This document shows, piece after piece, positions 36,136-43,505 of a stretch of 59,189 nucleotides of DNA. Made by a program: the position numbers and the translations under genes. This stretch comes from Bacteroidota bacterium (GTDB lineage: Bacteria > Bacteroidota > Bacteroidia > B-17B0 > Aurantibacillaceae), in NCBI GenBank assembly GCA_013697245.1, contig JACCXH010000016.1:1-59189 (forward strand), read 5' to 3'. Below the pieces are notes generated by a model, which ran no database searches, was not told where the DNA came from, and was given only the letters and a program-made list of their open reading frames with translations. Within the stretch, counting starts at the first letter, position 1. Every line of letters starts with the position of its first letter.

Positions 36136-37368
36136 ATGAATAAAAGTATTTTAATAATATTTGCACTGGTTACCAAATCTACATTTGGTCAAATAAGTAG
36201 TTCACAAATTGGTGGTCAAACCATTAACCCAATTACAACTGCTGTTCCCTTTTTATTAATTAGTCCCGATAGCAGGCAGGGTGGCATGGGCGATGTTGGT
36301 GCGGCCACAGATCCGGATATCAATTCAATACATTGGAACGGAAGTAAATTAGCGTTTGCCGATAAAAAATTTGGAGTAGGCTTTACCGTAACCCCATGGT
36401 TAAGGTTACTAGTGCCTGATATTAATTTATATTATTTAGGAGGCTATGTAAAAATTAATAAAAGAACAGCTATTGGCGGCTCTTTACGTTATTTTAGTTT
36501 AGGAAATATCGAACTTACCAATGCAACCGGTGTAAAAACAGGTGATTTTAAACCTAATGAATTTGCTGTAGACGTTGCTGTGTCTCAAAAATTATCAGAT
36601 CATTTTGCTTTAGGGGTGGCCATGCGTTTTATTAACTCCAGCATTAGCCGTGTTTATTTTAACGGAAGCCAGGGTAATGCAGCAAGTACAGGCGCAGTAG
36701 ATCTTAGCATGTATTACAAAAGCAATAAATTTAAATTAGGAGAAAAGAAGGCCGTTTATACTGCAGGTTTAGCGTTCACAAATCTTGGCGCAAAGATCAA
36801 ATACTCCAACGATCAAAATTTCATTCCAATGAATTTACGTTTGGGTAACGGTTTAAAAACAGATATTGATGAATTTAATACCATTGGTGTTTATGTTGAT
36901 TTTAATAAATTGTTGGTGCCAACCCCTCCTATTTATAAATACAAAAAAGACGCTAACGGAAATGCAACAACAGAAATAGAGATAGATCCTGCAACAGGAG
37001 CAAAAGTAATTGAAAAAGGCATGGATCCAAATGTACCGGTAGCGCAAGGTATTTTACAATCTTTTCATGATGCACCGGGTGGGTTTAAAGAAGAATTACA
37101 GGAAGTAAATATTAGCACAGGCCTTGAGTACTGGTATAACAATACTTTTGCAGTTAGAACCGGTTATTTTTATGAGCCAAAAACAAAAGGTTCGCGCCAA
37201 TTCTTTACTGTAGGTATGGGTTTTAAATTTAAAGTTATTAATGTGGATGGTTCTTACTTGATCCCTACATTATTAAATAACCCGCTTCAAAGAACCTGGA
37301 GAATAACCCTGAGTTTTAATTTTGACGCCACTCCTAAGGAAAAAGATCCGGCAGCAGTTCAGCCATAA
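36136..37368 (+). CDS. porV: Type IX secretion system outer-membrane shuttle protein PorV (LptO)
   Basis: This 410-residue outer-membrane beta-barrel of the FadL-like family collects T9SS substrates from the SprA translocon and passes them to the PorU/PorZ attachment complex. The signal peptide is about 1-19 (ending TFGQ). The family hallmark is clear: NPITTAVPFLLISPDSRQGGMGDVGAATDPDINSIHWNGSKLAFA, followed by WLRLLVPDINLYYLGGYVKI. Later strands include FNTIGVYVDFNKLLVPTPP and VRTGYFYEPKTKGSRQFFTVGMGF. It follows porU by 49 bp on the same strand, the conserved porU-porV order. Confidence 0.95.
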   Translation: MNKSILIIFALVTKSTFGQISSSQIGGQTINPITTAVPFLLISPDSRQGGMGDVGAATDPDINSIHWNGSKLAFADKKFGVGFTVTPWLRLLVPDINLYYLGGYVKINKRTAIGGSLRYFSLGNIELTNATGVKTGDFKPNEFAVDVAVSQKLSDHFALGVAMRFINSSISRVYFNGSQGNAASTGAVDLSMYYKSNKFKLGEKKAVYTAGLAFTNLGAKIKYSNDQNFIPMNLRLGNGLKTDIDEFNTIGVYVDFNKLLVPTPPIYKYKKDANGNATTEIEIDPATGAKVIEKGMDPNVPVAQGILQSFHDAPGGFKEELQEVNISTGLEYWYNNTFAVRTGYFYEPKTKGSRQFFTVGMGFKFKVINVDGSYLIPTLLNNPLQRTWRITLSFNFDATPKEKDPAAVQP

Positions 37369-37458
37369 TTTTCCTTTAAATTCTCTTTTCACAGCCCTTT
37401 GTGCATAATTGCATCACGCCGGGGTAATTTCGTGCACTTCATTTGAGATATTTGTGTT

Positions 37459-39111
37459 ATGCGCATTTTAAAAATCTCACTTCCGGTTATTGCTTTGTTT
37501 ATTTTATTTTCATGTTCCGAACCGGAACAACAAAAAGATAACAGAACAATTTTTAGTTATAACGAAATGGCAGGAGTAACTTCTTTGGACCCTGCCGCCG
37601 CAATTAGTTTTGAAAACATATGGCCGGTTAACCAGGTATTTAACGGGCTTGTACAAATGGACGACCAGTTAAATGTGATACCCTGCATTGCCAGAAAATT
37701 TTCGATAAGTGATGATGGTCTTGTTTACACGTTTCATTTAAGAAGCGATGTTTATTTTCAGGATAACCAATGTTTTGAAGGTACAAGAGGACGACGCGTG
37801 GTTTCGAAAGATTTCGTTTATAGTTTTAACCGTTTATATGATAGCAAAGTAAGTAGCGCATCTACCTTATTAAATAATATTGATAGGAGCGAAAAGACCG
37901 AATACAAAGGTTTTCAATCCGTAAACGATTCTACACTTGTAATTAAATTAAAAGAACCTTTTAGTGCCTTCTTAAGTATTTTAACCATGAAATTTTTTAG
38001 CGTAATTCCTTTCGAAGCTATTGAATTTTATAAGCAGGATTTTAGAAGAAACCCAGTTGGCACCGGACCGTTCATGTACAAGATCTGGGAAGAAGGCACC
38101 AAACTTATCCTGGTTAAAAACCCTAATTATTTTGAGCGTGATGAAAAAGGAGTGCGCCTACCCTATCTTGATGCGGTCTCCATCTCATTTGTAAAAGACC
38201 GCGAAACTGCATTTATGGAATTATTGAATGGCAAGTTTGATATGCTGAGCGGCGCCGATGCATTTAATATTAATGAAGTGTTGGACAAAGAAGGCGACCT
38301 GAGAGATATTTATACTAATAAATTTTATCTCCAAAAACAAACCTATTTAAAAACAGATTACATTGGCATTTTAATTGACGAAAAAATTGAATCGGTGCGT
38401 AACTCTCCCTTAAGATTAAAATCTATTCGTAAAGCCATTAATTATGCTTTTGATAGGGATAAAATGATCAAATACCTCAGAAATAATATCGGCATACCGG
38501 CCCACGCCGGATTTATTCCTAAGGGCATGAAGAGTTATGACCCTGCAAAAGTAAAAGGCTACACTTATAATCCTGATTTTGCGATGGAGCTTTTAAAAGA
38601 TGCCGGTTACCCGGATGGGAAAGGTTTACCCGAAATCACTTTACATACGACAGATAATATTGCCAGTAAAGAACAGGTAGAATTTATTCAATCAGAATTG
38701 GCGAAATGTAAAATAAACCTGCAAATAAGTATTGAAAAAAAGTCCGTGCTAACACAGGCTGTAAGTAATTGCGAGTATGAGATGTTTAAAAAATCATGGG
38801 TAGGAGATTATGCCGACGAAGAAAATTTTATGACCCTTTTTTACAGCAAAAATTTTTCGCCACAAGGTGTAAATTATTTTCACTACAAGAACGAAGCATT
38901 TGATGAGGCTTTTGAAAAAGCACAACGCGAAACTAACGAGACTATTAAGACTGAGCTTTATCAAAAAATGGACCGCATGATCATTGATGATGCGCCTGTT
39001 ATTCCATTATTCTACGACCAGGTAATACGCCTTGTAAACCATAAAATAAAAGGTTTAGGTAACAACTCTATGAACCTTTTAAATTTAAAAACTGTTGTAA
39101 AACAGAATTAA
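37459..39111 (+). CDS. Oligopeptide/dipeptide ABC transporter substrate-binding lipoprotein
   Basis: This 550-residue solute-binding protein of family 5 (SBP_bac_5) has a lipobox in IALFILFSCSEPEQQ (Cys near residue 19). The domain begins YNEMAGVTSLDPAAAISFENIWPVNQVFNGLVQMDDQLNVIP and contains the signatures RNPVGTGPFMYKIWEEGTKLILVKNPNYFERDEKG, SPLRLKSIRKAINYAFDRDKMI and AELLKDAGYPDGKGLPEITL (here AMELLKDAGYPDGKG). It is predicted to bind peptides for an Opp/Dpp importer. No permease or ATPase genes lie next to it. It is spaced by 5 bp from the phosphatase gene, implying one transcript. Confidence 0.92.
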   Translation: MRILKISLPVIALFILFSCSEPEQQKDNRTIFSYNEMAGVTSLDPAAAISFENIWPVNQVFNGLVQMDDQLNVIPCIARKFSISDDGLVYTFHLRSDVYFQDNQCFEGTRGRRVVSKDFVYSFNRLYDSKVSSASTLLNNIDRSEKTEYKGFQSVNDSTLVIKLKEPFSAFLSILTMKFFSVIPFEAIEFYKQDFRRNPVGTGPFMYKIWEEGTKLILVKNPNYFERDEKGVRLPYLDAVSISFVKDRETAFMELLNGKFDMLSGADAFNINEVLDKEGDLRDIYTNKFYLQKQTYLKTDYIGILIDEKIESVRNSPLRLKSIRKAINYAFDRDKMIKYLRNNIGIPAHAGFIPKGMKSYDPAKVKGYTYNPDFAMELLKDAGYPDGKGLPEITLHTTDNIASKEQVEFIQSELAKCKINLQISIEKKSVLTQAVSNCEYEMFKKSWVGDYADEENFMTLFYSKNFSPQGVNYFHYKNEAFDEAFEKAQRETNETIKTELYQKMDRMIIDDAPVIPLFYDQVIRLVNHKIKGLGNNSMNLLNLKTVVKQN

Positions 39112-39116
39112 ACTTC

Positions 39117-39584
39117 ATGCAAAAAATACTTTTTGTTTGTTTGGGAAACATTTGCCGATCGCCCCTTGCCGAAGGCATTATGTTACATTTAAAAACGAAA
39201 AAGAATTTACAGGTAGAGATAGATTCGGCCGGAACTTCCAATTACCATATTGGCGAAGCTCCTGACAAAAGAACAATTGCTAACGCTAAAAAAAACGGTG
39301 TAGATCTTTCTTTTTTACGCGCAAGACAATTTTCAGAAACAGATCTTGATACATTCAACTTTATTTATGTGATGGACCAAAGTAATTTAAAAAATGTGCT
39401 GGCCCTTGCAAAACACCCATATCAAAAAGAAAAAGTGAGTTTGTTTTTAAACGCTGTGTATCCCGGTAAAGATCTTGAAGTTCCCGATCCCTATTATGGT
39501 ACCGAACAAACCTTTGAAGAGGTTTTTCAATTGGTATATAAAGCCTGCGAACAATTAAGTGGGGAATTTTCTTCGATGCCCTAA
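39117..39584 (+). CDS. Low-molecular-weight protein-tyrosine phosphatase
   Basis: This 155-residue cytoplasmic phosphatase has the P-loop C(X)5R(S) as CLGNICRSPLAEGIM at residues 8-14 onward and the general acid Asp in VPDPYYGTEQTFEEVF near residue 122. SAGTSNYHIGEAPDKR is also conserved. Length and motifs are normal. Such enzymes reverse bacterial tyrosine-kinase phosphorylation, often in exopolysaccharide control, but here the neighbour is a peptide-binding lipoprotein 5 bp upstream, so the target is unknown. Confidence 0.95.
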   Translation: MQKILFVCLGNICRSPLAEGIMLHLKTKKNLQVEIDSAGTSNYHIGEAPDKRTIANAKKNGVDLSFLRARQFSETDLDTFNFIYVMDQSNLKNVLALAKHPYQKEKVSLFLNAVYPGKDLEVPDPYYGTEQTFEEVFQLVYKACEQLSGEFSSMP

Positions 39585-39692
39585 ATTTTTAATAAAAATC
39601 TTTTGGTGATTTTTATGTAATTTCGTTTACATGCGCAGAAAAAAGATCCGTTATAAATTAAACTTTTTTCAAAATTTATTGTCTAATAAATA

Positions 39693-40400
39693 ATGAGATG
39701 TTTTCTTGCGACCATAACTGCCCTGCTCTTTTTACAGATCTCATTTGCACAAACCGATACATTAAAAAAACATAAGATAGATTCCTTAACTCTGAAACTG
39801 GAACAAGATTCTATACATACCTTCCGTTTTAAAAAACTACGCCCCTACGTTAATATCGATAGCCAGAGCTCATTTAAAAGCTCCAACCATACTATTATGG
39901 GGGTTTATCAAGCCGGGGTTATAGTTAATGAATATCACACATTTGGTCTTGGTTTTTATAATCTAACCAATTTTTCAAAGAATAATACATCAATTGATGC
40001 CCTTTATAAGGTTAAGCAATTTAGCTTCGTAAATATTTTTTACGAATATTTTTTAATGAACAAACGCTTCTTAGAAATAGATACACCTTTTGAGATCGGC
40101 GTTGGGGGTTTTCAGGCACAGGTAAACGATAGTGCCTCTAACGGTATAAACATCTCCAAATTGTTTGTACCCCTTGGTGCGGGGGTTAAGTTCATTGTTA
40201 AACCCGTAAGATGGATAGGGCTTTCTTCTATGATCGGCTACCGCTATATACCCTATAAGCAAAATATATTGGGTTATGCAGGTTTTTTCTACTCCTTTGG
40301 GGTTTGGATAGATTTCAGGCAAATTTACAGGGATATAAAATATTATGGCGTTCAGAAAAAACGCTACAGGAGGTCTGTAAACTCCATTCTGGCAAATTAA
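39693..40400 (+). CDS. Predicted outer-membrane beta-barrel protein, unknown function
   Basis: This 235-residue protein has a signal peptide (about 1-20, ending SFAQ), a short coil (TDTLKKHKIDSLTLKLEQDS), and then beta-barrel-like strands with aromatic ends (GVYQAGVIVNEYHTFGLGFYNL, FVNIFYEYFLMNKRFLEIDTPFEIGVGGFQ, VKPVRWIGLSSMIGYRYIPY). The layout resembles the 224-residue protein at 7474-8148, including a basic pre-strand R/KW-G-L-strand near the C-terminal third. The tail is basic (YYGVQKKRYRRSVNSILAN). No family name can be assigned with confidence. Confidence 0.7.
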   Translation: MRCFLATITALLFLQISFAQTDTLKKHKIDSLTLKLEQDSIHTFRFKKLRPYVNIDSQSSFKSSNHTIMGVYQAGVIVNEYHTFGLGFYNLTNFSKNNTSIDALYKVKQFSFVNIFYEYFLMNKRFLEIDTPFEIGVGGFQAQVNDSASNGINISKLFVPLGAGVKFIVKPVRWIGLSSMIGYRYIPYKQNILGYAGFFYSFGVWIDFRQIYRDIKYYGVQKKRYRRSVNSILAN

Positions 40401-40443
40401 AGTCATTTAACCTTTATTTAATAAGGCAATTCAGTAAAAATTT

Positions 40444-40451
40444 TATCTTTG
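40444..40451 (+). promoter_or_regulatory. Bacteroidota -7 box TATCTTTG before the DHS-like gene
   Basis: An exact TAnnTTTG match lies 19 bp before the ATG at 40471, within the short spacer after the previous gene. This indicates that the DHS-like gene has its own promoter. Confidence 0.5.
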
Positions 40452-40470
40452 CCCTTCTAAAATTAAAATT

Positions 40471-41454
40471 ATGTCAGCAGCAAATAAAGGCCCGGTTTCA
40501 AAATTTGTAGAAACGCATTATAAACACTTTAACGCAGCGGCATTAGTTGATGCTGCTAAAGGCTATGAAACGCATTTAACCGAAGGTGGTAAGATGATGG
40601 TGACCTTAGCCGGCGCCATGAGTACCGCTGAGCTTGGCAAATCGTTGGCAGAAATGATCCGCCAGGGAAAAATAGATATTATTTCATGCACAGGGGCTAA
40701 CCTGGAAGAAGATATTATGAATTTAGTGGCGCATAGCCATTACAAACGTGTACCAAACTACCGCGATCTTTCGCCACAGGATGAATGGGATCTTTTAGAG
40801 AACCATTACAACCGTGTTACAGATACTTGTATCCCTGAGGAAGAAGCTTTCCGCCGTTTACAAAAACACATTTATAAGATCTGGAAAGATGCCGACACAA
40901 AAGGCGAACGTTTTTTTCCGCATGAATTTATGTACAAGATATTATTGAGTGGCGAGTTAAAACAATATTTCGAGATCGATCCGAAAGATAGTTGGATGTT
41001 AGCAGCTGCAGAGCGCAATTTACCAATGGTGGTGCCGGGTTGGGAAGACAGCACAATGGGAAATATTTTTGCTTCGTACGTTATTAAAAACGAAATAAAA
41101 GCAAGTACCATGAAAAGTGGTATTGAATATATGGCTTGGTTAGCCGATTGGTATCCAAAGAACAGCGGTGGTAAAGGTGTTGGCTTTTTCCAGATTGGTG
41201 GCGGTATTGCCGGCGATTTTCCAATTTGTGTTGTACCTATGTTATACCAGGATATGGAAATGACCAACATTCCTTTCTGGAGTTATTTTTGCCAGATCTC
41301 AGATTCAACAACTTCTTACGGTTCTTATTCGGGCGCCGTGCCAAACGAAAAAATTACCTGGGGCAAATTAGATATTAATACACCAAAATTTATTGTAGAA
41401 AGTGATGCCACCATTGTTGCACCATTAATTTTTGCCTGGATATTGGGTTGGTAG
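40471..41454 (+). CDS. Deoxyhypusine synthase-like protein
   Basis: This 327-residue protein of the deoxyhypusine synthase family uses NAD+ and spermidine. Family features: FNAAALVDAAKGYETHLTEGGKMMVTLAGAMSTAELGKSLAEMIRQGKIDIISCTGANLEEDIMNLVAHSHY near the N-terminus, GVGFFQIGGGIAGDFPICVVPML in the centre, and the C-terminal ITWGKLD containing the catalytic lysine of eukaryotic DHS (Lys299 here). Bacteria lack eIF5A, the eukaryotic substrate; some bacterial homologues act as homospermidine synthases or in agmatine/polyamine conversion, so polyamine metabolism is the best guess. It has its own -7 box. Length is normal. Confidence 0.9.
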   Translation: MSAANKGPVSKFVETHYKHFNAAALVDAAKGYETHLTEGGKMMVTLAGAMSTAELGKSLAEMIRQGKIDIISCTGANLEEDIMNLVAHSHYKRVPNYRDLSPQDEWDLLENHYNRVTDTCIPEEEAFRRLQKHIYKIWKDADTKGERFFPHEFMYKILLSGELKQYFEIDPKDSWMLAAAERNLPMVVPGWEDSTMGNIFASYVIKNEIKASTMKSGIEYMAWLADWYPKNSGGKGVGFFQIGGGIAGDFPICVVPMLYQDMEMTNIPFWSYFCQISDSTTSYGSYSGAVPNEKITWGKLDINTPKFIVESDATIVAPLIFAWILGW

Positions 41455-41460
41455 AATAAT

Positions 41461-41597
41461 ATATCTCGTCCCTAACGGGACTAAAAAAATAATATTTGTT
41501 TGTTACTATAGTTATTTTGTCCCTGCGAGACTCCTTTAGGAGTCAAATATTATAGAACGATAAAAAAAAATTAATTAAGTCCAATAGGGACGATATC
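41461..41597. repeat. Small inverted-repeat element (MITE/REP-like)
   Basis: The 137-bp segment is bounded by imperfect terminal inverted repeats: ATATCTCGTCCCTAACGG on the left against GTCCAATAGGGACGATATC on the right. Inside are further palindromes, GTCCC-TAAC-GGGAC (41468-41481) and GACTCCTTTAGGAGTC (41529-41544). It fills most of the spacer between the DHS-like gene and the convergent serine hydrolase. It encodes nothing. Confidence 0.6.
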
Positions 41598-41626
41598 TTT
41601 CTACTATAATTGATTATAATTTAAAA

Positions 41627-41657
41627 AAAACCTCTTTCAAATTTTGGAAGAGGGTTT
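41627..41657 (-). terminator. Terminator of the serine hydrolase/OmpA operon
   Basis: A stem AAAACCTCTTTCAA paired with TTGGAAGAGGGTTTT (one bulged C) directly abuts the stop codon at 41658. Read on the minus strand it is followed by a T-run of eight. Confidence 0.8.
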
Positions 41658-42722
41658 TTAATTATATCGTTTTTTCAGGTCGGTAAATAAAATATCCAAT
41701 CCTTTATCTGCCCTATCGGATTGAACATTTGAAAAAAGAATAAATGCTTTGTCTTTATAAACATAGATCTTTGAAAGAAATGTACCCGGATTACCCTGAT
41801 TGTAAGAGTATTTTTGTTTATTACCATCTATTAACCAAAACCATCCCACAGAAAATTTACTTAACCCAAAATGTAAAAAATTAAATTCTTCTTTTGATAA
41901 TAGTTTTGATCCACCTTTTAAACCTTGTAATTGCAGTTGAATAAATTTTATCTCGTCAGGAAGACTCATATTAATATTTCCCGCTGCCAATAACCAGTTA
42001 AGCTTGTAACTGTCTCCCAGCTGTTCAGGTTTTAATTCTGCATCATGACCCCATGGTTGCAAGGTATCTATTGAATTAGGTGCGCCGAAACCAAAATTTA
42101 TATCTAATTCTTTTCCAAGATCGTTTACCAATTCTTTGTAGAATCTACCCGATACTTTTTCAAGCATCAATCCTGCCGCTACATATCCTAAATTTGAAAA
42201 ATTAACGCTGTCTTTTGATTCAACAGGTTTTTGCTGAAAGAACCATTGTGCAAATTGATAACGTTGCTGATCTTCATTACCTATAAACTGCTCTTTTGCT
42301 GGTACTTCATCTGTGTAAGTATATTTATTTAATTTGGTTCTAAAGCTTAGTAAATTTAAAAGCGTTAATTGGTGGTATGCTTTATTACTTTTTTCTTTTA
42401 GTTCAGGATACAGATCAAAGAATTTAGTATTCCATTCAACTTTTTTTTGTTTAACCAGCCGAGCAGCAATAAAACCAGTTATTGCTTTGGTATTGGAGCC
42501 GATCCTGAATCGATCGTATTTATTGGCAATTAAATTTGAATGTATTTTTTTAATACCAATGGTTTGCATTTCATAAATAACATCAGAAGAAACAACGGCA
42601 AAAGCCAATTCAGGAATGCCATAAACTTTTCGAATACTATCTGCAAATGTAAATGTAGATTGGGCTACAATACCATGAAAAATTAAACAAATAATAAAAG
42701 TAATGGTTGTTTTTTTGATCAT
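41658..42722 (-). CDS. Exported serine hydrolase (beta-lactamase/DD-peptidase family)
   Basis: This 354-residue protein has a signal peptide MIKKTTITFIICLIFHGIVAQ. It belongs to the serine beta-lactamase/class C/EstB superfamily (Pfam Beta-lactamase). The SxxK motif is FRIGSNTKAITGFIAARLV near residue 75. The second motif, normally Y-S-N, reads F-S-N in DSVNFSNLGYVAAGLMLEKVSG, so the usual catalytic tyrosine is replaced by phenylalanine. Substrate could be a peptide, ester or cell-wall fragment; hydrolytic activity may be reduced. It starts 2 bp after the stop of the upstream OmpA gene, so both form one operon. Confidence 0.85.
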   Translation of the reverse strand: MIKKTTITFIICLIFHGIVAQSTFTFADSIRKVYGIPELAFAVVSSDVIYEMQTIGIKKIHSNLIANKYDRFRIGSNTKAITGFIAARLVKQKKVEWNTKFFDLYPELKEKSNKAYHQLTLLNLLSFRTKLNKYTYTDEVPAKEQFIGNEDQQRYQFAQWFFQQKPVESKDSVNFSNLGYVAAGLMLEKVSGRFYKELVNDLGKELDINFGFGAPNSIDTLQPWGHDAELKPEQLGDSYKLNWLLAAGNINMSLPDEIKFIQLQLQGLKGGSKLLSKEEFNFLHFGLSKFSVGWFWLIDGNKQKYSYNQGNPGTFLSKIYVYKDKAFILFSNVQSDRADKGLDILFTDLKKRYN

Positions 42723-42724
42723 GA

Positions 42725-43489
42725 TTAATTATCGCCAAATTCTAAAACTCTAAATGTAACGCGCCTGTTTTGAGAATCAAGTTTTTCTTTTTGGGATTTT
42801 GACTTAGCTTTTTTAATCATTTCATTTGATATTAAAGGCTGAGATTTTCCAAGTCCAATACATTTTATATTGTTGGAAGAAATTCCTTTTTTTACTAATT
42901 CCTCAGCAAGATATTTCGATCGCAGCAAAGATAGGTTTTCAAGCTTTTCGCTTTCACTCATATAACCATTTAATTCAATTACCATTTTTGGATTATCCAG
43001 TAAAATTTCGTAAAGTTCTTCAACAATTTTAGAAGTTAAAATACTATCATTAATGTAATATACTTTTGGAACCAATTGCGTTGAATTGTATTGAAATAAA
43101 AGTGGCGGCAATATATAACCAATAATACCAGGTGTTAACTCGAAATCTAATATAAAGTTTTTCTTTTCAAGCAAATTAATTTTGTATAAAGTTTTGCTGG
43201 CAAGAAACCCTTCTCTTTTCCTTAATCCAGTCTTAGTATCTTTTGTCACATTCGTATATACACTTACAAAACCATTGAATTTTTTTATCGAAAAAGAATA
43301 CTCTCCTCTATCATTTGAAATCGTTTTTAGAATTATTGAATCGTTAATTTTAATATTTAATTCTGCATTCCTTATTGGCTCATTATTTTTTTGTGAATAA
43401 ACGTTTCCCTTTATCTCAACAAATTCATTTTGACCAAAAAAATAATTCGAAAATAAAAATATTATAAATATGTATTGATTCCTTCTCAC
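42725..43489 (-). CDS. OmpA-family protein with carboxypeptidase-regulatory-like domain
   Basis: This 254-residue exported protein has an N-terminal signal (about 1-19, ending YFFGQ), a carboxypeptidase-regulatory-like domain (about 22-105; EIKGNVYSQKNNEPIRNAELNIKI and RGEYSFSIKKF), and a C-terminal OmpA-like domain (about 135-250; MVIELNGYMSESEKLENLSLLRSKYLAEELVKKGISSNNIKCIGLGKSQP and QNRRVTFRV). The OmpA consensus GHTD is replaced by GYMS, a weaker but recognisable form. It is probably a periplasmic or outer-membrane wall-binding protein. It directly precedes the serine hydrolase. Confidence 0.85.
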   Translation of the reverse strand: MRRNQYIFIIFLFSNYFFGQNEFVEIKGNVYSQKNNEPIRNAELNIKINDSIILKTISNDRGEYSFSIKKFNGFVSVYTNVTKDTKTGLRKREGFLASKTLYKINLLEKKNFILDFELTPGIIGYILPPLLFQYNSTQLVPKVYYINDSILTSKIVEELYEILLDNPKMVIELNGYMSESEKLENLSLLRSKYLAEELVKKGISSNNIKCIGLGKSQPLISNEMIKKAKSKSQKEKLDSQNRRVTFRVLEFGDN

Positions 43490-43505
43490 TACCTTAGAAT
43501 TAAAC

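Noticed and set aside
40872-41270. Minus-strand frame of 132 codons within the DHS-like gene
   Set aside because: Shadow of a strongly conserved enzyme gene.
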